NCBI GenBank assembly: GCA_042090305.1
Contig: JBELJQ010000006.1
Coordinates: forward strand, 1 to 61,177
Length of the DNA stretch: 61,177 bases
From: TMED13 sp042090305
GTDB lineage: Bacteria; Pseudomonadota; Alphaproteobacteria; Methylaequorales; Methylaequoraceae
Direction: 5' to 3'
Made by a program: the position numbers and the translations under genes. Of this stretch, positions 7,734-15,646 are shown one piece after another; position 1 is the stretch's first letter; every line of letters begins with the position of its first letter. The notes under the pieces were generated by a model, which saw nothing but the letters and a program-made list of their open reading frames with translations, did no database searches and was not told where the DNA came from.

Positions 7734-8744
7734 AAGTAATGCAACAGAAAGTGCTGGCGCATGATTGGTAGCGTTTTTTTTGTTCTTAATTTTTAGAATC
7801 TCATGAAGTTTTAAGGCATTTATATTTTTCTTAATGAAAAACTTATGAAGTATATCTTGGCCAATTCCTGATAGTACAATTTTTGTATTTTTAGGAAGGT
7901 TATATTTGGACTTTAGTTTACCTAGATTATTTTTAATTTCCGTTAATTGACAATCAATGAGTTTGTTGCAAATTTTTTTAACAATATTATTTTTAGACTT
8001 ATCATAATCAAACCCCAAGTTTCTTGATACTCTAATTTTAGATTCAATTTGACTCTTACCCCTTCCATCGCTGGTATCGTCAAGATCAATATCCTTACTT
8101 AATATTTTTTTTATTCTATATATATCTGACATGTCGGAAAAATATTCAGGTATTAAGTAATAGTTATTTTTATTGATAATAATTTTTTTTAATAGGCTGA
8201 ATATTGGGGTTCTTACAATACCAGTATATAAGAGTTCATGATTATTGAGTCTAGAAAAATCTGTGAAATATTTATTTATAAATTTAAAATTTTTAATACA
8301 AATAAAATCTGTCGTTGTTGATCCAAAGTCAATAATAATACAATCTTTAATTTTTTTTTCACATAATCTTCCTATTGAATGCCAGTTCATTGACATTATT
8401 TCACTCGCCTTTGGATTTAAAGAAAAAATTGGTTTACTACATGTGTAATACGATTTATTGAATTTTAATATTTTACATAATTTAGTAAGTTCTTTTACTC
8501 CATTCTCTCTGTTAGGAAAAATATCACAGAGCTCGGCACTCATAGTAATGCCACATATTGTTTCATTACTTCTAATCTTATTGGATAAGTTCTGAAGATT
8601 TGTCTCTAATTGATTACTTGAGGACCAAATTTTATAGGATGTATAATCTACTAGCTTAATTTCTTTCTTTTTGTTTAGGCCAATACATTTTAAATGTGCC
8701 CCCCCAATATCAATTCCTAGATATTTAATTTCACTCAATTGCAT
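7716..8744 (-). CDS. mfnF: MfnF-like protein, H4MPT-linked hydantoinase/ASKHA-fold enzyme
   Basis: 342 residues of the hydantoinase/oxoprolinase-related family noted as H4MPT-linked C1 transfer proteins (TIGR03123). The ASKHA phosphate motif YLGIDIGGAHLK is at the N-terminus, a second phosphate loop IIIDFGSTTTDFICI around residue 135, and an adenosine-type motif VLSGIGQDI near residue 291. In archaea MfnF joins the aminomethylfuran phosphate to glutamyl-tyramine. It follows mfnD with a one-base TAATG overlap (8742-8746), so the tyramine-glutamate ligase and this enzyme are probably coupled, as expected for consecutive steps. Confidence 0.82.
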   Translation of the reverse strand: MQLSEIKYLGIDIGGAHLKCIGLNKKKEIKLVDYTSYKIWSSSNQLETNLQNLSNKIRSNETICGITMSAELCDIFPNRENGVKELTKLCKILKFNKSYYTCSKPIFSLNPKASEIMSMNWHSIGRLCEKKIKDCIIIDFGSTTTDFICIKNFKFINKYFTDFSRLNNHELLYTGIVRTPIFSLLKKIIINKNNYYLIPEYFSDMSDIYRIKKILSKDIDLDDTSDGRGKSQIESKIRVSRNLGFDYDKSKNNIVKKICNKLIDCQLTEIKNNLGKLKSKYNLPKNTKIVLSGIGQDILHKFFIKKNINALKLHEILKIKNKKNATNHAPALSVALLLSEVT

Positions 8745-9685
8745 TAAAAGTAAACCCTAACTTTATTAACTAATTCAAGTTTTCTTATTTTAAATTTTCT
8801 GAATAAATAAAAATCAGTGATTATTTTCATCATATCTTTTCCAATAGAATCATATAACCCAATGAAGGCAGAAGTGAATCTTGGATTAACTTCGATAACA
8901 TGCCACTCCCCTTTAAATCTCACAATATCCACACCAATAATTCCAAATAACCCCTCAATTGAATTAGTTATTTTATTGGCAATATTTTGAATATTTTCCC
9001 TTTCATTTTCGAGTCCTCCTACAATCACACCAGTTTGAACAAATCTATTTTTATATATTTCAGTGATTTGTTTATTACAGGATATTACAAAATTTTTTCT
9101 TTTGTAACAAATCATCATGAAACTGCCTTTGATACCAGGATAAAAATTTTGTATTATCTTTGAACGTGTGATTTTAAATTTTTTTAAAAGTTTTACATCC
9201 TCAGAACCTGTGCCGTAGTTACTTTTAACCATAACCCTATTTTTGAATTTAGTCTTTTTTAGTAATCCTGTGTTCTTAATTCCATATTTATTCAAATGTT
9301 TAATTGTTTTTAGTTTTGATGAAAATATTTTATTTACTGATAAACTTGAATGGAGTACGGGTAAATAATTTGATATTTTTTTTTGAAAATTTACAGATAT
9401 ATTTCTAGTTTCTGGAGCTATAACTAATACTGGATATTCAGGTAATAATTTTAGTATCTTAAGAAATGACTTATTATTTCGGGTTTTAAAATATTTAGTT
9501 TTTATATTTTCATACTCTTCAATATTTGAATTTCTAACCACAAGGACCTTTTTTATTTTTTCATTTAAAGCAAAAACTTTTATTAGAGAATTAGTTAATT
9601 TTATAGCCTCTCCAAGTATTTTATTATCTTTAGACTGGATGACTGCTTTTGATGTAAAATATTCAATAATAATTATTTTTTTCAT
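8744..9685 (-). CDS. mfnD: ATP-grasp protein, tyramine-glutamate ligase MfnD-like
   Basis: 313 residues with a divergent N-terminal domain (MKKIIIIEYFTSKAV) and a C-terminal ATP-grasp core: NRVMVKSNYGTGSEDVKLL (ATP-binding loop, about 148-166), a central IIGVDIVRFKGEWHVIEVNPRF (metal-ligand Glu and Asn, about 243-264) and a final helix. MfnD adds glutamate to tyramine in methanofuran synthesis; the tight coupling to mfnF supports this. Other ATP-grasp ligases lie in this island, so the exact substrate is inferred from pairing with mfnF. It is divergent from the hisA-like gene with only 15 bases between the chosen starts. Confidence 0.72.
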   Translation of the reverse strand: MKKIIIIEYFTSKAVIQSKDNKILGEAIKLTNSLIKVFALNEKIKKVLVVRNSNIEEYENIKTKYFKTRNNKSFLKILKLLPEYPVLVIAPETRNISVNFQKKISNYLPVLHSSLSVNKIFSSKLKTIKHLNKYGIKNTGLLKKTKFKNRVMVKSNYGTGSEDVKLLKKFKITRSKIIQNFYPGIKGSFMMICYKRKNFVISCNKQITEIYKNRFVQTGVIVGGLENERENIQNIANKITNSIEGLFGIIGVDIVRFKGEWHVIEVNPRFTSAFIGLYDSIGKDMMKIITDFYLFRKFKIRKLELVNKVRVYF

Positions 9686-9700
9686 GTGGAATTTAAATTT

Positions 9701-10417
9701 ATGAAACTAATTTTAGCAATAGATATTAAAAATGGAAAAGTTGTTAAGGCATATGCTGGGTTCAGATTAAACTATAAACCACTTATACTAGATAAAAAAG
9801 ACTTTTCTTGCCCATTCACCTTAATCCAAAAGGCTTATCAAGATCTTAAAATAAATGATATTTATTTAGCCGATTTAGATGCAATTGAAAAAAAACCTTC
9901 TAATAAATTTATAATTTATAGTTTAATGAAACTATTTCCCAAAATTAATTTCCTTTTAGATTTAGGCTTTGACTATCCCTCTACAATTTATAAATTAACA
10001 AACTCATTAAGAAAAAAAAAATTAAAAAATTATAATCTTGTTGTTGGTACCGAAACTATGAAAAACTATAGAATCGAAAACTTTATTATTGGAAAAAAAA
10101 TATTTTTTTCAATTGATTTTAATGGTTATGAGATGAGTTGGGTTGAAAAAATGTATAGAAAAAAAAATTTAAATATTATACTAATGTTTATTAAAAGAAC
10201 TGGAGGGCGAGGAGTTGATTATTTAACTATTAAAAAAGTTGGCAAACTTTTGAAACTACACAACTGTATGATCGCTGGGGGAATAAAATATCTAAGGGAT
10301 TTCAAAAGGCTTTCAACACTCGGTATAACCGGTGCTATTTCCTCAAATTATATTCATAAAATCATTACTAGGGACACATTAGCTGTCCCTAGTAATTTAG
10401 TTACCCTTGAAAAATGA
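9701..10417 (+). CDS. HisA/HisF-related TIM-barrel protein of the H4MPT cluster
   Basis: 238 residues from ATG at 9701, chosen because KLILAIDIKNGKVVKAYAGFR matches the N-terminal barrel strand of the family (TIGR00734 type); an in-frame ATG at 9686 would add five residues. Barrel features include IYLADLDAIEK (HisA-like catalytic Asp region), FLLDLGFDYPS, GGRGVDYLTIKK and MIAGGIKYLRDFKRLSTLGITGAI (phosphate site). The family is shared by methanogens and methylotrophs, and its reaction in methanopterin or methanofuran synthesis is not established. Its 3' end overlaps the small ORF that follows fae on the other strand. Confidence 0.8.
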   Translation: MKLILAIDIKNGKVVKAYAGFRLNYKPLILDKKDFSCPFTLIQKAYQDLKINDIYLADLDAIEKKPSNKFIIYSLMKLFPKINFLLDLGFDYPSTIYKLTNSLRKKKLKNYNLVVGTETMKNYRIENFIIGKKIFFSIDFNGYEMSWVEKMYRKKNLNIILMFIKRTGGRGVDYLTIKKVGKLLKLHNCMIAGGIKYLRDFKRLSTLGITGAISSNYIHKIITRDTLAVPSNLVTLEK

Positions 10418-10468
10418 GAACAACCTTGAAAGCCATCCGCCACCATTAGCATTTTGCGATGGCTTCAT
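10397..10468 (-). CDS. Possible 23-residue peptide directly behind and in frame with fae
   Basis: After the fae TGA (10483-10481) the same reading frame stays open through SSN and a new ATG (10468) to TAA at 10397. The 23-residue product is Gly/Asn-rich then amphipathic (motifs ANGGGWLSRLFSFF and a basic end). Base composition here is GC-richer than the surrounding intergenic sequence. An imperfect stem (AAGCCATC at 10430-10437 with GATGGCTT at 10458-10465) lies in the same stretch, so it may instead be a weak transcription end for one of the two convergent genes. Known Fae proteins end at HPFAA, so this is not part of the family. Confidence 0.25.
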   Translation of the reverse strand: MKPSQNANGGGWLSRLFSFFKGN

Positions 10469-10480
10469 GTTGGATGAACT

Positions 10481-10990
10481 TCACTTGGCTGCAAAAGGGT
10501 GTTCAGCTGAATCTTTTTGAGAAACAACTTCACTAGGCTTAGGATCGCCTGAAACTGCTCTCTCGATTGCTTCTTTTGTGGCTGTGTAATTATATTCTTG
10601 GATTTTTTTATCATCCTCTGCTAACCAGTGAATAAATACACCAACAGAAATAAATAGGTTGTCTGCTTCATCTTCTGGAATCGTACCTTCGGCAACACAA
10701 TCCATTACAGCTTTTGCAACACCGTGTTGTGCGGGTCCAAACATTTGAACAGCTTGTTTTGCACCCTTGATTGTTACTTTATTAAACATACAAGTTGCTG
10801 GTTTTGTCATTAAATTTGGCGCCACAACTGCAAGAAGTGCAGTAAAACCATCCTTATTGTTTGTTAAAGCATTAGCAAATGATGTTTCAGCAGGAGTACC
10901 TCTTGGACCGATGATTAAATCAATATGTGCGACTTCATTGCCGTCACCTACAAGTGATTCTCCAACAAGCATTTTTGTAATTTTAGCCAT
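10481..10990 (-). CDS. fae: Formaldehyde-activating enzyme Fae
   Basis: Condenses formaldehyde with H4MPT to methylene-H4MPT, the entry to the pathway. The 169 residues match the usual length. GDGNEVAHIDLIIGPRG carries the catalytic His (H22), followed by FTALLAVVAPNL, FGPAQHGVAKAV and FISVGVFIHWLAEDD. It ends HPFAAK like other Fae. GGAGG lies 5 nt before the ATG, among the best ribosome-binding sites in the window. Together with relatively GC-rich codons this points to high expression. It lies 26 bases downstream of the citG-like gene in the mptG-to-fae run. Confidence 0.97.
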   Translation of the reverse strand: MAKITKMLVGESLVGDGNEVAHIDLIIGPRGTPAETSFANALTNNKDGFTALLAVVAPNLMTKPATCMFNKVTIKGAKQAVQMFGPAQHGVAKAVMDCVAEGTIPEDEADNLFISVGVFIHWLAEDDKKIQEYNYTATKEAIERAVSGDPKPSEVVSQKDSAEHPFAAK

Positions 10991-11016
10991 TTTTCCTCCA
11001 ATTTAATTAATAGTGT

Positions 11017-11868
11017 TTATAATGGATATTTGAATATATCTTTTATTTTATCCATTAGCAAGGTTGTTACTGTTAAATCAGCACATGTTCCAGGGTTCAA
11101 ATGTAATTCTTTTAAATATCTGTCCAAACTATCAATTTCTTGGCAACTATTCTTTTCAATATTAGTATAAATTTTTTTAAAAGTGACCCCAAACATTTTC
11201 TTAGTTGTTCTAGCTTTGTGGTATCCGTATTTTCTTAAAATATGACTATCCATGTATCGAGATGCAAAGTTTAAATAAAGCATTTGAATGGCCTTCCCCT
11301 TGGTAATTTTTTTTTTAATTTCACCTAAAAAAGGGAGTCCTATTTTAAAAATTTCGTTATAATTATCAATATAACACTTTGAAATTCTATCCCATTTAGA
11401 TGAGATTTTCATGATTTTTAATAAACTTAAATTATGTATATTTTTCATAAAAACATCACCTTCACCCTTATATTTTTTAATTCCCCCTGGTTGTGCATAC
11501 TTTATTGCATCCAAAATCAATTTTGTGTCATAGTTATTGATATTCTTTAAGACCTTATAAAGTTCTTTTCTAAATTTTTTTGGTTTATTTAGATGGGCTT
11601 TAATTAAAGGAGCACAAAGAAGGATGATTCCCAGGTTATAATTAGAATTCAAACAATCAATACACTTTTTAGTTGATGAAAAAATAATTTCCCCAATACT
11701 TTTTTCTTTATCAACCATAAATTCAGCAGACAACTTTGATGCGTATAAAAATTTCTTTGAATACATTCCTAATATTTTTGACTCGTCACTGTGGTTACCA
11801 GGCTTGTTAACCTTCAATTCTTCGGCACAGGATTGTAAATATAAGTTTTTTATTATGAGTGACGACAT
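11017..11868 (-). CDS. Triphosphoribosyl-dephospho-CoA synthase (CitG)-like protein, H4MPT cluster
   Basis: 283 residues of the CitG/MdcB fold. Hallmarks are ELKVNKPGNHSDES (phosphate-binding NKPG, about 20-32), an all-helical core with QPGGIKKYKGEGDVF (about 126-140), and a C-terminal LNPGTCADLTVTTLLM. In methylotrophs a CitG-like ORF stands between mch and fae and is needed for the H4MPT pathway, probably for attaching ribosyl-phosphate groups during methanopterin side-chain synthesis. That chemistry is inferred. It overlaps the upstream RimK-like gene by 16 bases. Confidence 0.82.
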   Translation of the reverse strand: MSSLIIKNLYLQSCAEELKVNKPGNHSDESKILGMYSKKFLYASKLSAEFMVDKEKSIGEIIFSSTKKCIDCLNSNYNLGIILLCAPLIKAHLNKPKKFRKELYKVLKNINNYDTKLILDAIKYAQPGGIKKYKGEGDVFMKNIHNLSLLKIMKISSKWDRISKCYIDNYNEIFKIGLPFLGEIKKKITKGKAIQMLYLNFASRYMDSHILRKYGYHKARTTKKMFGVTFKKIYTNIEKNSCQEIDSLDRYLKELHLNPGTCADLTVTTLLMDKIKDIFKYPL

Positions 11869-12731
11869 TGTTTAAATTTTTTTACTTTTACAATAAAGTC
11901 ATCAACCAAAGTTTTTGATAGATCTTTTTTGTAGAGTTTATTGATAGTCTTCCAAGATGGGACACCATTAACTTCAAGAATATAATTTTTTTGATTTAGG
12001 GATTTAAAGTCTATTCCACCGTACCCAAGCCCAAGACACTTTGAAATTTTTTCAGATAAATAAGTTAAATTTTTACTCAGTTTTCCTTTCTGAAATTCTG
12101 CTCCTTGATATATATTTGTCAAATAATGTCTAGAGGTTCTTTTCATACAAGCAATTACCTTGTGATTACTTACCAATACTCTTAAATCACAAAACTTTTT
12201 ATCGTCAATACTTCCTAAAAATTTCTGTAAATAATATACATTCCCCACGGAACTTACTTTGCTAGGTAATTCACCCTTTTTTAAAAGTTGTATTCCTTTT
12301 CCTTGAGAACCAAATATTGGTTTTAATAAAGAATTGAATTTTATTTTTTTATCTTTTTTATTTATCCAAACAATAGTATCGGGAGAATCAATACCATTTA
12401 TTTTTAATATTCCAGTAGTACGAACTTTATCCACAGTTTTCTCGATTGTTTCAGCTGAGTTGTGTGTGTATACCTTTGAATCTTTTAATAGATGAATAAA
12501 AGTAAGCTTTGTTGTTATTTCTTCGAGTGAACCAGAGTTAATAAATCTCACCCAAGCTCCATCGATATGATGAAGATTTTTATTAAAAAATATTTTTTTA
12601 TTCTTACTAAAATTTAGTTCAATTTCATTAAAGCTTAGTTTAATTACTTCACAGTTTTTTTTTTTTAAGTGATATTCTATTTCTTTGCTATGCCAATCGT
12701 GTAAATCGGAAATTATTGCTATGGAATACAT
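11853..12731 (-). CDS. RimK-type ATP-grasp ligase of the H4MPT cluster
   Basis: 292 residues. A pre-ATP-grasp domain (MYSIAIISDLHDWHSKEI, about 1-100) is followed by ATP-grasp motifs LLKPIFGSQGKGIQLL (about 135-150), FCDLRVLVSNHKVIACMKR (about 180-198) and GGIDFKSLNQKNYILEVNGV (metal-binding Glu/Asn, about 238-257). RimK-type ligases add amino acids such as glutamate; MptN does this to tetrahydromethanopterin in archaea. The equivalent position (next to mch) in known methylotrophs holds a RimK-like ORF. Glutamylation of the H4MPT analogue or methanofuran is inferred. Only 2 bases separate it from mch. Confidence 0.8.
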   Translation of the reverse strand: MYSIAIISDLHDWHSKEIEYHLKKKNCEVIKLSFNEIELNFSKNKKIFFNKNLHHIDGAWVRFINSGSLEEITTKLTFIHLLKDSKVYTHNSAETIEKTVDKVRTTGILKINGIDSPDTIVWINKKDKKIKFNSLLKPIFGSQGKGIQLLKKGELPSKVSSVGNVYYLQKFLGSIDDKKFCDLRVLVSNHKVIACMKRTSRHYLTNIYQGAEFQKGKLSKNLTYLSEKISKCLGLGYGGIDFKSLNQKNYILEVNGVPSWKTINKLYKKDLSKTLVDDFIVKVKKFKQCRHS

Positions 12732-12733
12732 AA

Positions 12734-13684
12734 CTAAATTCTAAAGGAATTATTTACTATTTTTTTGTTTACCTCACCAGTCTTGTATGTTTTGCCGCTA
12801 GAAATTGAGTTGAGAATTATTTGTGCAGGGCTAAATAAAAAACCATCAATGTTATAGAAGTCTTTGTCATTTTCTTCAAAAATTGTTTTGAATGGTTTGC
12901 CATAATCTTTAGAAGAAATACTCGGTAATTTTTTTGATAATGAAATAATATCATTTTCAGGTCCATCAACAATCAATTGAACTATTCCACCGTAAATAAT
13001 TGCATCATTTGTTCTTCCCATACCAGAAACAAAATCTTGTGCTATGGGGGGTATGGGTGCTGAGCCAAATCCATTTTTAATTCTATCTAAAGGAAACTTC
13101 AACTCATGCACCTTGTGAATAGCAACTTCAAGAACTCTTGCCACTACTTGAAGATTTCCGCATATAGAGGTTGTGGGGGTTAGTATAAAAAATAAATTTT
13201 CAGGACTCATATTACAGTCCGAAGAAATTTTTTTGACTATTTCTTCTGGAGGTTCTTTTTCTACTTCTAAAACTATTGATGTTTTAGTATGTGCGTCACT
13301 ATAATTTAATTCTTTAAATATTTTCTCTTTTTGAGCAATAGATCTAACTGGTCCGGAACCAAGTGCAAAAAATTCTTTTGAACTCAGACTCCAGCCAGCA
13401 TACTGTGAACCTAGACAAGCCAGAACAGGGTGTGCTGAATGTACATCAATTTGCATTGACGTAAGATCAAAATAGTCATTAAATTTAACATTAACTTTTC
13501 CTAGCCCTCCAAGACAAATTTCCGAAATCATCAGGCCTGCTTCAATTGATCCTGGCACATCGATACCCGCATCAATTATAGTACAATTTGACCACCCTTT
13601 TTTAATTTTTATATTGAGGTAATCAGCATTCAAAATTAAATTATTTAAAATTTCTTCAGACTTTTTATTAATACTTATTTTCAT
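12734..13684 (-). CDS. mch: Methenyl-H4MPT cyclohydrolase Mch
   Basis: Hydrolyses methenyl-H4MPT to formyl-H4MPT, between MtdB and the Fhc complex. 316 residues, the usual length. Conserved segments include GWSNCTIIDAGIDVPGSIEAG, VDVHSAHPVLACLGSQYAGW-type sequence (here starting IDVHSAHP), FALGSGPVRS, LTPTTSICGNLQVVARVLE and SAPIPPIAQDFVSGMGRTND. It overlaps the upstream ATP-grasp gene by 17 bases and lies within the continuous minus-strand operon mptG-mtdB-ATP-grasp-mch-rimK-citG-fae. Confidence 0.97.
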   Translation of the reverse strand: MKISINKKSEEILNNLILNADYLNIKIKKGWSNCTIIDAGIDVPGSIEAGLMISEICLGGLGKVNVKFNDYFDLTSMQIDVHSAHPVLACLGSQYAGWSLSSKEFFALGSGPVRSIAQKEKIFKELNYSDAHTKTSIVLEVEKEPPEEIVKKISSDCNMSPENLFFILTPTTSICGNLQVVARVLEVAIHKVHELKFPLDRIKNGFGSAPIPPIAQDFVSGMGRTNDAIIYGGIVQLIVDGPENDIISLSKKLPSISSKDYGKPFKTIFEENDKDFYNIDGFLFSPAQIILNSISSGKTYKTGEVNKKIVNNSFRI

Positions 13685-14753
13685 ATTTTGATAGTTCTTT
13701 ATAAAACTTATACGATATTTTTTTAAACTTTTCTTCTAAATTCTCATTTTCTGAGAAAGTGAAGTGTGACAAACAAACAGGATTATTTTTTTTTATTACC
13801 TCATCTTTGATTGGTAATTCAGAATAAGTTGAAGATTTAGAAATCTTGTAAAAAAAATCGTATATTCTTTTGTTATTAGTTATTTTTTTTTTACTATAAA
13901 TGATTAAGGTCCCTAACCCATGACTTTTTTTTACTTTAGATTGGAAATAATTTGACGCATAAAGTCTACCAATTATATTAATTGAAAGGCCAGGCCTTGC
14001 ATTGAGTTCAATCAAATAAACATTCTCATTTTTATCAACTACTAAGTCAAGATTGTTTAATCCGTTTAATTTATAGAAGGATGAAACTTTTTTTACGATA
14101 TTATAAATTTTTTTTTTAATTTTATCTGATAAATTTAAAGTAGTTAAAGCCTTAATTAAGAATGGTTTTTTGTGATTATCATAAAAGTGTTGCTTGCAGT
14201 AACATAATATTTTCATCTGACTTTTATTTACAAAGAATTGAGCTGATATATGTTCACCAAAAATTAACTCTTGAAAATATCTATTTTGCCTTTTTAAAAT
14301 TTTTGATTCCAAGCCGTTAAATACTTTTTCACCTCCAAAAGAATTGAAATATTTTATTAACCAGTTTTTATTAATTCTTAATGACCAATTAGGGTGAAGA
14401 ATTTTTTTTTTTTGCATCATTGTAAAGAACGCCTGAGATTTTACTATTTTATTTGTCTTAATTGAATTTCCGTAATTTTTCCTGCTTCCAATAATTTTTG
14501 ATAGATTTAATGACTCAGCAAAGCCTGAACCAATCAAAACTGATTTTGTTTCATAGGGATCTACTTGATAAAAAAATTTCTTTATCTTATCTTCATTAAA
14601 ACTTTTCAGTTGAAGAGAATCCTTACAGAATTTCCTGAGATTTATGCTATCGTATATGTGAATGGAATAAACAATGTACCCTCTACGGTAAAAGAATCTA
14701 GATAGATCTTCACAAGATGAGGATAATAAAAAAATTTCTTTATTTGATATTAT
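13668..14753 (-). CDS. ATP-grasp protein of the H4MPT cluster; non-canonical start likely
   Basis: The first standard start codon is TTG at 14537, giving 289 residues, but the frame is open upstream to the stop at 14771-14769. That upstream part encodes a clear pre-ATP-grasp domain (EIFLLSSSCEDLSRFFYRRG, YIVYSIHIYDSINLRK) with no ATG, GTG or TTG. Candidate starts are ATA at 14753, overlapping the mtdB stop as ATAA, or ATT at 14762. I set the start at 14753 (361 residues) with doubt. The core has GFAESLNLSKIIG, FQELIFGEHISAQFF and the metal motif NLDLVVDKNENVYLIELNARPG. It resembles the ATP-grasp ORF beside mch in other methylotrophs. Substrate unknown. It overlaps mch by 17 bases. Confidence 0.7.
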   Translation of the reverse strand: MISNKEIFLLSSSCEDLSRFFYRRGYIVYSIHIYDSINLRKFCKDSLQLKSFNEDKIKKFFYQVDPYETKSVLIGSGFAESLNLSKIIGSRKNYGNSIKTNKIVKSQAFFTMMQKKKILHPNWSLRINKNWLIKYFNSFGGEKVFNGLESKILKRQNRYFQELIFGEHISAQFFVNKSQMKILCYCKQHFYDNHKKPFLIKALTTLNLSDKIKKKIYNIVKKVSSFYKLNGLNNLDLVVDKNENVYLIELNARPGLSINIIGRLYASNYFQSKVKKSHGLGTLIIYSKKKITNNKRIYDFFYKISKSSTYSELPIKDEVIKKNNPVCLSHFTFSENENLEEKFKKISYKFYKELSKYENKY

Positions 14754-15646
14754 TCTTTTAATATTTCTCTAGCAGTTTTCAATGCTTCATCAAAATTTAG
14801 ATAAAGAGGTTTTTCAGTTGCGCACATTTTCTCAAACATTTTATATTGAGTTTTAACTTTTATATCTCCAGACGTTAATGGACCAATTGAGTAACCTCCA
14901 GAAAAATGTTTTCTATCATTATCTTTGAGTTCAACACCTTCTAGACCTGCTGGAGGCACGGCATTTACATCAGCTAAAACTAAAACCTTGTCCGCTAATT
15001 TGAGTTGTTCATGATTTAAAACTTGAGTGCCTGCCCTTGCTGCACAAAAGATTATATCAGCATCTGGTAAAAAAGAGGAATTTAGTTCATCCGAAGAACC
15101 ATCTCCTGGTTTAATATTAACGTTGAATCTTGCTTTATACTCTTCTGCTTTCTTTTCAACATTTTTGATTCCATCATACCCTATTATAGTGCATTCAGCT
15201 CCACTTTGGGCACACATTATTGCAGAAATACCTCCAACTATACCTTTACCGCCATAAATCATTATTTTTTTATTATTAAGATCGGTATTGAATTTCTTTT
15301 TGAGCGTTTTTTCGGTACAAGCCACCATTGCAGCTGCTGTTGTAAATGAACCAGCTGGATCTGGAAAAACTGAGATTTCAAAAGGAGGAACCATTGATTT
15401 TTTTGCAGTATCCATCATATCCAATGCAAGTGAAGCATCTTTACCGCATATAAAAACACCAGTTTTTTTTGCATTATTTACTGAGCGTGAAAAAATAGCA
15501 TCCTGCACTAGACCTTTAACATCTGTAAGGTTTACATTAGTGTATGGAATAACAATATCGTAGCCAGCATCACATGCCATGTTCACATCAAATGGACTTA
15601 CATTTCCTTGAGGGCTAATCATATGTAAAATATTTTTTTTTGTCAT
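14750..15646 (-). CDS. mtdB: NAD(P)-dependent methylene-H4MPT dehydrogenase MtdB
   Basis: Oxidises methylene-H4MPT to methenyl-H4MPT in the cytoplasm. 298 residues. The N-terminus KNILHMISPQGNVSPFDVNMA and GLVQDAIFSRS match MtdB rather than MtdA. The substrate loop is MVPPFEISVFPDPAGSFTTA, the Rossmann nucleotide site IMIYGGKGIVGGISA (about residues 130-145), and VLADVNAVPPAGLEGV follows. It overlaps mptG by 4 bases (ATGA) and is followed without a gap by the ATP-grasp gene. It provides the NAD(P)H-yielding step for formaldehyde oxidation. Confidence 0.95.
   Translation of the reverse strand: MTKKNILHMISPQGNVSPFDVNMACDAGYDIVIPYTNVNLTDVKGLVQDAIFSRSVNNAKKTGVFICGKDASLALDMMDTAKKSMVPPFEISVFPDPAGSFTTAAAMVACTEKTLKKKFNTDLNNKKIMIYGGKGIVGGISAIMCAQSGAECTIIGYDGIKNVEKKAEEYKARFNVNIKPGDGSSDELNSSFLPDADIIFCAARAGTQVLNHEQLKLADKVLVLADVNAVPPAGLEGVELKDNDRKHFSGGYSIGPLTSGDIKVKTQYKMFEKMCATEKPLYLNFDEALKTAREILKE

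Noticed and set aside
13668..14537. TTG at 14537 as the true start of the ATP-grasp gene
   Set aside because: It would cut away a well-formed N-terminal domain that is encoded in the same open frame up to the mtdB end.
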